64,000 bases of DNA from Sulfidibacterium sp964549335. GTDB taxonomy: Bacteria > Bacteroidota > Bacteroidia > Bacteroidales > F082. Location of the stretch: positions 111,944-175,943 of the forward strand of contig CAZJUQ010000020.1 in the NCBI GenBank assembly GCA_964549335.1. Direction: 5' to 3'. The position numbers and the translations under genes were made by a program. Positions 36,471-43,793 of this stretch are shown piece by piece. Every line of letters begins with the position of its first letter. Within the stretch, counting starts at the first letter, position 1. The notes beneath the pieces are model-generated. The model worked only from the letters and a program-made list of their open reading frames with translations, had not been told where the DNA came from and ran no database searches.

Positions 36471-37370
36471 ATGTCGCAAACAAACAAAAAAAAAGCCAAA
36501 ATAATCGACGGCAAACTTGTTTCCAAAAGTGTTAAAGAGGAGATAAAGAGAGAGGTTGCCGGAATAATAGACAAAGGAGCCGACGGTCCCCATCTCGCAG
36601 CAATTTTGGTTGGCGACGACCCCGCAAGCCAAACTTATGTGGCTAGCAAAGAGAAAGCCGCTCATGCCGTTGGTATGATGTCGTCAACTTATAAATACCC
36701 TTCCGATATCTCCGAAAAGGAACTCCTGGAGGTCGTAAACTATCTTAATAACGACAGTGAAATTGACGGATTTATTGTTCAATTGCCTTTACCCGGACAT
36801 ATTAACGAACAAAAGATTATTAATGCCGTCAATCCCGCCAAGGATGTGGACGGTTTTCACCCCGTTAATGTTGGTAAAATGGTATTGGGACAAGACGGAT
36901 TTTTGCCCGCAACACCATACGGTATTATGCAACTGCTTGAGTATTACAATATAGAAACCGAAGGAAAACACTGTGTTGTCTTGGGACGCTCCAATATTGT
37001 AGGACGTCCGGTATCTGTTTTGCTTTCGCAAAAAAACGGCAGGGGTAATGCCACGGTTACTCTTTGTCACAGCCGGACTCCCGACATAAAAAAGTTCACT
37101 AAAAAAGCCGATATTCTGATTTGCGCCATAGGAAAACCTGAATTTTTAAAAGCCGATATGGTAAAAAACGGTGTGGTGGTTATTGATGTGGGAATACATA
37201 GAATTAGTGACCCTGCAAAAGAGAAGGGTTACCGCCTGACAGGCGATGTGGACTTTGAGGAGGTTAGCCAAAAAGCATCGTGGATAACTCCCGTTCCGGG
37301 AGGAGTAGGTCCTATGACCATTGCAATGCTCCTTAAAAATACCCTTAAAGCCTATAAATCAAAGTTGTAG
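36471..37370 (+). CDS. folD: Bifunctional methylene-THF dehydrogenase / methenyl-THF cyclohydrolase
   Basis: Interconverts 5,10-methylene-, methenyl- and 10-formyl-tetrahydrofolate with NADP. 299 residues: substrate Lys in YVASKEKA (near 57), PLPGHINE, the nucleotide site VVLGRSNIVGRPVS, and PVPGGVGPMTIAML near the C-terminus. Start ATG 36471 is 39 bp after ffh; weak ribosome-binding signal. Links to one-carbon metabolism for purines and thymidylate. Confidence 0.97.
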   Translation: MSQTNKKKAKIIDGKLVSKSVKEEIKREVAGIIDKGADGPHLAAILVGDDPASQTYVASKEKAAHAVGMMSSTYKYPSDISEKELLEVVNYLNNDSEIDGFIVQLPLPGHINEQKIINAVNPAKDVDGFHPVNVGKMVLGQDGFLPATPYGIMQLLEYYNIETEGKHCVVLGRSNIVGRPVSVLLSQKNGRGNATVTLCHSRTPDIKKFTKKADILICAIGKPEFLKADMVKNGVVVIDVGIHRISDPAKEKGYRLTGDVDFEEVSQKASWITPVPGGVGPMTIAMLLKNTLKAYKSKL

Positions 37371-37401
37371 CCCCGGTTTATATTTAAAATTCTTTTGTTT
37401 G

Positions 37402-37432
37402 TTTGGTCTGAATAAAAATTATTTTACATTTG
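37402..37432 (+). promoter_or_regulatory. Consensus promoter of fabI (TTTG-N19-TACATTTG)
   Basis: TTTG at 37402-37405, exactly 19 bp, then TACATTTG at 37425-37432. This is the best match in the window to the Bacteroidota sigma-ABfr consensus. 21 nt separate it from the ATG at 37454. Confidence 0.75.
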
Positions 37433-37453
37433 CCCCAAAAAATTTACGGTGAT

Positions 37454-38299
37454 ATGGCATACAATCTTTTAAAAGGAAAAAGGGGGATAATATTCGGCGC
37501 CCTCGATCATAAATCGATAGCCTGGAAGGTTGCCGAAAAGGCACACGAAGAGGGGGCGGTTTTTACTTTGAGTAATACTCCTACGGCGCTTCGTTTCGGA
37601 GAATTAGACCAACTGTCGGAAAAAACAGGCGCTAAAATTATACCCGCCGACGCCACCTCGGTTGACGACCTTAACAATGTTTTCAAAACCACCATGGATG
37701 AGTTTGGCGGCAAGATAGATTTTGTTTTACATTCCATAGGCATGTCGCTAAATGTGCGCAAGAAGCGTGTTTACAGCGACCTGAATTACAATTATCTGCA
37801 AAAGACATTAGATATCTCCGCAATATCGTTTCATAAAATGTTGCAAGTGGCTTACAAACTCGATGCGATTAACCGCTGGGGTTCGGTGGTGGCTTTGTCG
37901 TACATAGCTGCACAACGTGTTTTGTACGGATATAACGACATGGCCGATGCAAAAGCACTCCTCGAGTCCATTGCCCGGAGTTTCGGTTATATTTACGGTC
38001 GCGAACGAAAAATCAGGGTAAATACCATTTCGCAGTCGCCCACAATGACTACAGCAGGTTCGGGTGTTAAAGGAATAGACGGACTGATGGATTTTACCGA
38101 CAGAATGTCGCCTCTTGGTAATGCCAGTGCCGAAGAGTGTGCTAATTATTGTGTGGTTATGTTTTCCGACCTCACAAAAAAGGTTACCATGCAAAATCTC
38201 TATCACGACGGCGGATTTTCGAGTATGGGTATGAGTTTGCGAGCTATGTCGATGTATAACAAAAGTCTTGATATTCCGCATGTGGACGAGGAGAATTAA
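37454..38299 (+). CDS. fabI: Enoyl-[acyl-carrier-protein] reductase (NADH), FabI type
   Basis: Last reduction in each round of fatty-acid elongation. 281 residues from ATG 37454 (MAYNLLKGKRG); an alternative TTG at 37430 overlaps the promoter. Short-chain reductase fold with the FabI pattern: IIFGALDHKSIAWKVAEKAHE at the nucleotide site, HSIGMS, and the Tyr-x6-Lys region replaced by the FabI form. The final SMGMSLRAMSMYNKSLDIPHVDEEN tail is typical of this phylum. The stop lies in a pyrimidine-rich direct repeat. Confidence 0.96.
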   Translation: MAYNLLKGKRGIIFGALDHKSIAWKVAEKAHEEGAVFTLSNTPTALRFGELDQLSEKTGAKIIPADATSVDDLNNVFKTTMDEFGGKIDFVLHSIGMSLNVRKKRVYSDLNYNYLQKTLDISAISFHKMLQVAYKLDAINRWGSVVALSYIAAQRVLYGYNDMADAKALLESIARSFGYIYGRERKIRVNTISQSPTMTTAGSGVKGIDGLMDFTDRMSPLGNASAEECANYCVVMFSDLTKKVTMQNLYHDGGFSSMGMSLRAMSMYNKSLDIPHVDEEN

Positions 38300-38351
38300 A
38301 CACTCTGTTTTATTCTCTTTTCTTTTATTTTTTTAGCTGTTTGAATTAAAC
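38293..38351 (+). repeat. Imperfect direct repeat, pyrimidine-rich, after fabI
   Basis: GAATTAAAC occurs at 38293 (including the fabI stop) and 38343, 50 bp apart, each followed by a long C/T-rich run. No hairpin terminator is evident here. Confidence 0.4.
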
Positions 38352-38599
38352 CTCTCTTTTTTCTCTCTTTCTTTTTGTTTGTGCATAACGGGAAATTACC
38401 TCTCTTTCCTTATGCGGGCAAATTTTTACCGGCATACACCCCAATAGGGTAGAAGTGCTCTGTTTTGAAAACTTCTTGCTCTCATTCCGTATTTACAATA
38501 TCCTTTACCTTTTCGACAAATATATATTGCCAATATTCTTGTAAAAATAAATTTACAATATATAAATGTTAACACATGGCGAAACCCAATACCAAGTGA

Positions 38600-38607
38600 C
38601 AAATGTA
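38600..38607. promoter_or_regulatory. CAAATGTA site 1 in spacer
   Basis: First of four copies of CAAATGTA. Read on the minus strand it is TACATTTG, an exact -7 promoter match; read as a palindrome with flanks it is half of TTTACA-nn-TGTAAA. Confidence 0.35.
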
Positions 38608-38609
38608 TA

Positions 38610-38622
38610 TTTACAAATGTAA
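38610..38622. promoter_or_regulatory. TTTACAAATGTAA site 2 in spacer
   Basis: Near-perfect palindrome, 14 bp after site 1. Candidate operator for the XRE protein or a minus-strand -7 element. Confidence 0.4.
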
Positions 38623-38721
38623 TTAAACAATTATAAATTTATCCATGTGAATTTGATGTTTTCTTTACCGCTGATACAGAGCAATAACCACTAATTAACA
38701 AAAGTAAACAGTATATTATTA

Positions 38722-38732
38722 TACAAATGTAA
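38722..38732. promoter_or_regulatory. TACAAATGTAA site 3 in spacer
   Basis: Third copy of the same core, 110 bp after site 2. Confidence 0.35.
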
Positions 38733-38928
38733 TCCAAAAAGCAGAATAATCATTTTGTAACCAAAGTTAAAACAGTTTAACCCAATACTATATAACATCT
38801 ATAATAAAATTAGCTTTAACTAAATATTTATATTTAACTTTCAAAGATAATTAACCCTATTGTTTTTAATATACGGAAAACCAGCAGTATAATTTAGAAA
38901 TGGAAAATTTACTTTAAAAACAATAAAG

Positions 38929-38942
38929 TTTACAAATGTAAA
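38929..38942. promoter_or_regulatory. TTTACAAATGTAAA site 4, perfect palindrome arms
   Basis: Arms TTTACA and TGTAAA are perfect with an AA centre. It is 46 bp ahead of the XRE promoter -7 element, in a position suited to autoregulation. Confidence 0.45.
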
Positions 38943-38987
38943 TTGTAAAAAATTGTAAGAATGTTAACCGGAATGGATAAAAATATA

Positions 38988-38995
38988 TATTTTTG
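38988..38995 (+). promoter_or_regulatory. -7 element (TATTTTTG) of XRE gene
   Basis: Exact TAnnTTTG, 20 nt before the ATG at 39016, overlapping the start of a TTTTGTAAAC stretch related to the operator-like sites. Confidence 0.55.
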
Positions 38996-39015
38996 TAAAC
39001 AGTAAATTTATTATT

Positions 39016-39477
39016 ATGCTTGAAAGAATAAAACGTATAATGGATTATTACGGATTAAGTTCAAGCGGACTTGCCGACAAGATTGGTGCGCAGCGTTCGG
39101 CTGTTTCCCATGTTTTATCGGGTAGAAATCGTCCCAGTCTGGATTTTGTATTAAAGGTTAAAGATGCTTTTCCCGGTATAAATCTCGATTGGTTGATACT
39201 GGGTAAAGGCGAAATGTTTGTAAATGTTGCCGGAAATGAAGGAAGTGGCGACACGACCAAACAGCCCGAGTTGGATTTTGGAGATGAAACGGTGATAAAT
39301 GACGGACACAAGTTTGACGTTAAGACAAAAAAGGGTTACGAAGAGGGGGGGAGAACCGTTAACGACAGGGTTGAGAGCGAACCGGTTGTTGCTTACACGG
39401 AAAGTGCTAAAACTGAAATCGATATGATTGTGCACTATTACAAAAACGGAACCTTCAAAATATACCGCCCGAGGTGA
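39016..39477 (+). CDS. XRE-family helix-turn-helix regulator
   Basis: 153-residue DNA-binding protein. Residues 1-65 form a lambda-repressor-like HTH (LADKIGAQRSAVSHVLSGRNRPSLDF) ending in the LDWLILGKGEMF segment usual for this Bacteroidota group. The rest is a low-complexity, charged linker and a short C-terminal beta segment (IDMIVHYYKNGTFKIYRPR) that may dimerise or bind a ligand. It lacks an S24 peptidase or other effector domain. The long AT-rich spacer with repeated palindromes upstream suggests autoregulation. Targets unknown. Confidence 0.85.
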   Translation: MLERIKRIMDYYGLSSSGLADKIGAQRSAVSHVLSGRNRPSLDFVLKVKDAFPGINLDWLILGKGEMFVNVAGNEGSGDTTKQPELDFGDETVINDGHKFDVKTKKGYEEGGRTVNDRVESEPVVAYTESAKTEIDMIVHYYKNGTFKIYRPR

Positions 39478-39501
39478 CAGCCGTTTGTGTGCAAAAAAAA
39501 A

Positions 39502-39600
39502 CGGGTAAGCTACTTATATCGCACCGCTACAACCGCCTACCCTTGCTCCCTTCCGGGCCTGGGGGAATTCAGCAGGAGCTGGTCGTATAAGACTTACCCG
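39502..39600 (-). ncRNA. ffs: Signal recognition particle RNA (4.5S type)
   Basis: About 99 nt on the minus strand. The conserved SRP hairpin CAGGCCCGGAAGGGAGCA (E. coli form CAGGTCCGGAAGGAAGCA) is followed by its return strand, and outer ends CGGGTAAG (39502-39509) and CTTACCCG (39593-39600) pair to close the rod. The 3' stem is followed on the minus strand by a run of nine T, an intrinsic terminator. A TATTTTTG promoter lies 3 nt before the 5' end. It serves with Ffh, encoded 3 kb away. Confidence 0.93.
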
Positions 39601-39603
39601 CTG

Positions 39604-39633
39604 CAAAAATAGATATACTTTTTGTATTTGCAA
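39604..39633 (-). promoter_or_regulatory. Promoter of SRP RNA gene (TTG-N19-TATTTTTG)
   Basis: On the minus strand: TTG (39631-39633), 19 bp, TATTTTTG (39604-39611). The RNA end at 39600 places +1 about 4 nt after the -7 element, a useful internal ruler for this genome. Confidence 0.7.
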
Positions 39634-39674
39634 CATAAACTTTTATTATTTTTACATTTTTAAAATTTATAGAT

Positions 39675-40196
39675 ATGGAAAAGAGATCTGTCTTTATGCC
39701 CGTTGTACTCTTTGGTATTGGTACCGGGGCAGTTATGGTAATATTTTCACTTGTTTTTTTCCTTTTGAATGTAGATGAAAAATCCTTTGTAAACTCCCTC
39801 GTTTACATTATTCTCGTTGCGGGAATGTTTTGGGGGATGTACAACATTCGCGAAAACCGTCTCGACGGTGCAATGAAATACGGAAAAGCGGTCGGTACCG
39901 GTTTCTGGATAGGTTTTGTAGCTTCGTTGATTGTTTCAATTTATTACTATTTCTATCTTACCTATTTAAATCCGGGAATACTGGATAATGTCATGGTTGA
40001 GGCTCAAAACAAAATACTGGAGCAAAACCCCGACATAAGCGAGGAGGATTTGGACAGGGCATTGTCCATGGTGGAGATGTTCAGTAAACCCTATATCAGC
40101 GCCATAGTACAAATTTTTTCCAACTCGGTGATTTCGATTATTTTTTCATTGATAATTGCTATTTTTGTCAAGCGTGAAGACAGGACAATAGCGTAA
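39675..40196 (+). CDS. DUF4199 membrane protein
   Basis: 173 residues with four predicted membrane helices (about 8-30, 40-58, 74-95 and 142-165) and a charged loop (ISEEDLDRALSMVEMFSKP) between the third and fourth. This matches the DUF4199 family, found in Bacteroidota next to a family-2 glycosyltransferase, as here (13 bp to the next gene). Role unknown; the neighbour suggests a part in lipid-linked sugar transfer. Confidence 0.82.
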   Translation: MEKRSVFMPVVLFGIGTGAVMVIFSLVFFLLNVDEKSFVNSLVYIILVAGMFWGMYNIRENRLDGAMKYGKAVGTGFWIGFVASLIVSIYYYFYLTYLNPGILDNVMVEAQNKILEQNPDISEEDLDRALSMVEMFSKPYISAIVQIFSNSVISIIFSLIIAIFVKREDRTIA

Positions 40197-40209
40197 TAAT
40201 TTTTTTGGA

Positions 40210-41154
40210 ATGGATATATCCGTTGTTATCCCCTTATTGAATGAGGAGGAGTCGATAAATGAGCTGAATGATTGGATTTTAAGAGTTATGGAATCCAATC
40301 ATTTTTCATTTGAAATTATTTATGTTGACGACGGGTCAACAGACGGTTCGTGGGAAATTATTGAAAATTTGTCGGAAAACGACAACAGAATAAAAGGGAT
40401 ACGCTTTTTGAGAAATTACGGTAAATCGGCTGCCTTGAATCAGGGGTTTAAAATGACTTCGGGCGATGTGGTTATTACCATGGATGCCGATTTGCAAGAC
40501 AGTCCCGACGAGATTCCCGAACTGTACAGAATGATAAAAGAGGATGGTTACGATATGGTATCGGGTTGGAAAAAAAAGCGTTACGACCCCATTTCGAAGA
40601 CTATACCCTCCAAATTTTTCAATGCAACCACGAGGTGGATTTCGGGTATTAAGTTGCACGACTTCAACTGCGGATTGAAATCGTACAAATCGGATGTGGT
40701 AAAGAGTATTGAGGTTTACGGCGAGATGCACCGCTATATTCCCGTTATTGCCAAATGGGCGGGTTTTAAAAAGATAGGCGAAAAGGTTGTACAACACCGT
40801 AAACGTAAATATGGTGTGACCAAATACGGGTTAGACCGTTTTTTGAAAGGCTATCTCGATTTGCTTACCATAAGTTTTACATCGCGTTTTATTAGCCGTC
40901 CCATGCATTTTTTCGGGGCTATCGGTTCGTTGCTCTTTATTGCCGGTTTTGTCATTGCCGGATATCTTGCATATGCAAAACTTTTTCTTTCGGTGTACCG
41001 TATGACCGAGCGTCCTCTCTTTTATTTCGGAATATTGGCAATGATACTTGGAACTCAACTCTTTTTGGCCGGTTTCCTCGGCGAGATGATAGCGCGCAAC
41101 AATACTTCAAAAGACGATTATAAAATTAAAAAGTACCTTAATTTTAAAAAGTAG
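40210..41154 (+). CDS. Family-2 glycosyltransferase (dolichol-phosphate-mannose-synthase-like)
   Basis: 314 residues: GT-A catalytic domain (DISVVIPLLNEEESINEL, YVDDGSTDGSWEI, TMDADLQDSPDEIPE with the DxD motif), then two C-terminal membrane helices (about 230-255 and 275-300) and a short basic tail. This is the DPM1/GtrB/ArnC layout: transfer of a sugar from a nucleotide donor to undecaprenyl phosphate at the cytoplasmic face. Product may feed the GT39 transferase at 57.7 kb or similar enzymes. Ends immediately before gmhA (0 bp gap), so they share an operon. Confidence 0.9.
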   Translation: MDISVVIPLLNEEESINELNDWILRVMESNHFSFEIIYVDDGSTDGSWEIIENLSENDNRIKGIRFLRNYGKSAALNQGFKMTSGDVVITMDADLQDSPDEIPELYRMIKEDGYDMVSGWKKKRYDPISKTIPSKFFNATTRWISGIKLHDFNCGLKSYKSDVVKSIEVYGEMHRYIPVIAKWAGFKKIGEKVVQHRKRKYGVTKYGLDRFLKGYLDLLTISFTSRFISRPMHFFGAIGSLLFIAGFVIAGYLAYAKLFLSVYRMTERPLFYFGILAMILGTQLFLAGFLGEMIARNNTSKDDYKIKKYLNFKK

Positions 41155-41730
41155 ATGGAAATTATTGAGAACTCATTACGGGAAGCCATTGAAGTAAAAA
41201 GCGCCCTTTTGAATGATGAAAAAAAGCTTAATCTTATTAAGTCGGCTGCCGAATTTTGTATCGAATCGTTGGCGCGTGGAGGAAAGGTGTTGTTGTGCGG
41301 AAACGGCGGCAGTGCTGCCGATGCTCAACATATTGCCGCCGAGCTGTCGGGACGCTTTAAATACGACCGTCCGCCTCTTTATGCCGAAGCTCTCCATGTT
41401 AACGGTTCGTATATGACCGCTGTGGCAAACGACTACTCGTACGATGTGGTTTTCAGCCGCCTTGTGGAAGCCATGGGAAACGGCGGCGATGTGTTGATTG
41501 CTTTGAGTACGTCGGGAAATTCAAAAAATGTCATTGAGGCGGTAAAAGCGGCAAACGGGAAAAAAATGACAACAATAGGATTGACCGGTAAAGAGGGGGG
41601 CAAACTGAAAGAGTTGTGCGATATTTGTATTCTTGTCCCTTCCGCTGATACTGCCCGCATTCAAGAGTGTCACATTACCATAGGTCATATCATCTGCGAA
41701 AAGATTGAAAAAACAATGTTCCCTAAATAG
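41155..41730 (+). CDS. gmhA: Phosphoheptose isomerase
   Basis: First step from sedoheptulose-7-phosphate to D-glycero-D-manno-heptose-7-phosphate for lipopolysaccharide core or S-layer heptose. 191 residues of the SIS fold: CGNGGSAADAQHIAAEL, ALSTSGNSKNVI, and the zinc ligands in QECHITIGH. Adjacent to a HAD phosphatase (gmhB) and downstream of a glycosyltransferase. The kinase/adenylyltransferase (hldE) is not in this window. Confidence 0.94.
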   Translation: MEIIENSLREAIEVKSALLNDEKKLNLIKSAAEFCIESLARGGKVLLCGNGGSAADAQHIAAELSGRFKYDRPPLYAEALHVNGSYMTAVANDYSYDVVFSRLVEAMGNGGDVLIALSTSGNSKNVIEAVKAANGKKMTTIGLTGKEGGKLKELCDICILVPSADTARIQECHITIGHIICEKIEKTMFPK

Positions 41731-41736
41731 TTTAAA

Positions 41737-42294
41737 ATGAATGACTTTCTCCCGCTAAAAAGCCATTCCCTTTTTATTGACCGCGACGGCGTGATTAACA
41801 GCCGCATTTATGGAGGATATGTTACCAAAATACAAGAATTTCATTTTCTACCCGGGGTTTTCGAAAGTTTCAAAATTTTTAACAGGGTGTTTGATAAGAT
41901 AATTGTGGTAACAAATCAGCAGGGTGTTGGAAAGGGGTTAATGACACTCTCCGATTTGGAGGCAATACATTCGTACATGGTTGACGCTATTGTTAAAAAC
42001 GGCGGTAGAGTTGACGCCATTTACTATTGCACCCAATTGGCTGACCGGCCTGACAATTGCCGGAAACCCGGTAAATTTATGGCATTGAAAGCCAAAGCCG
42101 ATTATCCGGCAATAGAGTTCACCAAAAGTGTAATGGCAGGCGATTCGGAGAGTGATATTCTTTTCGGAAAAAATTCGGGGATGAAGACGGTTTTGATTGG
42201 CAATGAAAAGTTGCCCGAAAGTTTAAAACCGGATTATCATTTTAACGATTTATTAAGTTTCGCCGAAAAATTGGAAAAAGAATTTTTTTTATAA
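41737..42294 (+). CDS. gmhB: D-glycero-D-manno-heptose-1,7-bisphosphate phosphatase-like HAD protein
   Basis: 185 residues of the HAD family: nucleophile motif FIDRDGVIN, TNQQGVGKG, Lys of CRKP and MAGDSESDI. GmhB removes the C7 phosphate in heptose synthesis. The zinc loop that in E. coli holds C-x-H and C-x-C is short here (YYCTQLADRPDNCRKP: two Cys, no His), so it probably binds no zinc or binds it differently. Placement six bases after gmhA supports the heptose role; histidinol-phosphatase-like function is less likely. Confidence 0.82.
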   Translation: MNDFLPLKSHSLFIDRDGVINSRIYGGYVTKIQEFHFLPGVFESFKIFNRVFDKIIVVTNQQGVGKGLMTLSDLEAIHSYMVDAIVKNGGRVDAIYYCTQLADRPDNCRKPGKFMALKAKADYPAIEFTKSVMAGDSESDILFGKNSGMKTVLIGNEKLPESLKPDYHFNDLLSFAEKLEKEFFL

Positions 42295-42314
42295 AAAGAT
42301 AAAAGATTGGTTGT

Positions 42315-43793
42315 ATGTCACCGGCTTTAATATTAATAGTTTTTGCAACATACACACTGTTATTGTTTTTGCTTGCATATGTTACGGGTAGAAATGCCGA
42401 TAACGACAGTTTTTTTATAGGTAACCGTAAATCGCCCTGGTTTGTGGTTGCATACGGAATGATAGGCGCCTCGCTTTCGGGTGTTACTTTTATTTCTATT
42501 CCCGGCTGGGTTGGAACAACGCATTTTACCTATTTTGTTATTGTTTTGGGATATTTTGTGGGTTATATTGTCATTTCGTGGATACTGTTGCCCATATATT
42601 ACAAATTGCAGTTGACATCCATATACAGTTATTTGGACAACAGGTTCGGTACATATTCGTATCATACGGGCGCCGTATTTTTTCTGGTATCGAGGATTAT
42701 AGGGGCGTCGTTCAGAATGTTTCTGGTTGTGAGCGTTTTGCAGCTCTTTGTGTTTAATTATTTTGGAATCCCGTTTTGGGCTACACTGCTGTTTTTCATT
42801 GTTCTTATTCAACTCTATACAATAAAGGGGGGGATTAAAACAATAGTTTGGACAGATACCCTGCAAACAACTTTTATGCTTCTGTCGGTGGGTTTTACCG
42901 TATGGTTGATATTGTCGAAAATGGATACCGGTTTGGGCGATATGATAAACAAAGTTCTCGACAGTCAATATTCCGAAGTAATAGTTACCGATGTAAAAAG
43001 TTCGCGTAATTTTATAAAACTATTTTTGAGCGGTATATTTATAACCATAACAATGACGGGACTCGACCAAGATATGATGCAAAAAAATTTAAGTTGCAAA
43101 ACACTTCCTGCCGCAAAAAAAAATATGGTCTCATTGGGTTTTATTCTAATACCTGTAAATATGGTATTTCTTTTTCTCGGTGCTGTTTTATACCTGTTTG
43201 CCGCCCATCAAAACATACAAATACCGGCAAAGAGCGACTATCTTTTTCCCGAAATTGCCCTGAACCATTTGGGTGTTGCCGGCGGGGTAATTTTTATTAT
43301 AGGGTTGATATCGGCGGCATATTCAAGTGCCGACAGTGCACTGACGGCGCTTACAACCTCGTTCAGCATAGATATTTTGCGCCTTGATAAAAAATACCGG
43401 GGAAAAGAAAAGGTGTTGAAAAGAAAGAGACAAACGGTACATATAATGATGTCGTTAATAATATTTTTTGTAATATTGCTATTTAAAATAGTAAATGATG
43501 ATGCCGTAATATCGGCATTGTTCACATTGGCGGGATACACCTACGGTCCTTTGTTGGGTATGTACACATTCGGATTGTTTACCGCTTGGAAAACAGACGA
43601 CAAGATGGTTCCGTGGGTTGCGTCGGTTTCACCGTTTTTGGCTTATGGCGTTAGTAAATTGCTTGAGTTTTTGTTTCACGGATACAAAACCGGTTTCGAA
43701 CTGCTTTTGATAAACGGTGCTATAACATTTTTTGGCTTGATATTATTTAGAATAAACAGAAAAGATAAAAACCATGTCGAATTTCAGATTTAG
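42315..43793 (+). CDS. Sodium:solute symporter family transporter
   Basis: 492 residues with about 13 membrane helices and the SSS-family features: GNRKSPWFVVAYGMIGASLSGVTFISIPG in helix 1-2 and SAAYSSADSALTALTTSFSIDI near residue 330 (Na+ site). The substrate is unclear: the family moves sugars, amino acids, sialic acid or vitamins. It follows the heptose genes (20 bp after gmhB) and its last 20 bp overlap the glutamine synthetase start, so translation may be linked to nitrogen assimilation. Confidence 0.85.
   Translation: MSPALILIVFATYTLLLFLLAYVTGRNADNDSFFIGNRKSPWFVVAYGMIGASLSGVTFISIPGWVGTTHFTYFVIVLGYFVGYIVISWILLPIYYKLQLTSIYSYLDNRFGTYSYHTGAVFFLVSRIIGASFRMFLVVSVLQLFVFNYFGIPFWATLLFFIVLIQLYTIKGGIKTIVWTDTLQTTFMLLSVGFTVWLILSKMDTGLGDMINKVLDSQYSEVIVTDVKSSRNFIKLFLSGIFITITMTGLDQDMMQKNLSCKTLPAAKKNMVSLGFILIPVNMVFLFLGAVLYLFAAHQNIQIPAKSDYLFPEIALNHLGVAGGVIFIIGLISAAYSSADSALTALTTSFSIDILRLDKKYRGKEKVLKRKRQTVHIMMSLIIFFVILLFKIVNDDAVISALFTLAGYTYGPLLGMYTFGLFTAWKTDDKMVPWVASVSPFLAYGVSKLLEFLFHGYKTGFELLLINGAITFFGLILFRINRKDKNHVEFQI

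Larger units (their letters stand above)
38300..39015. other. AT-rich 0.7-kb spacer before XRE regulator, no gene seen
   Basis: No coding frame of useful length on either strand. It begins pyrimidine-rich (38300-38380) and becomes very AT-rich from 38530. It contains several (T)TACAAATGTA(A) palindromes annotated separately and a promoter for the XRE gene at its right end. Confidence 0.6.
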
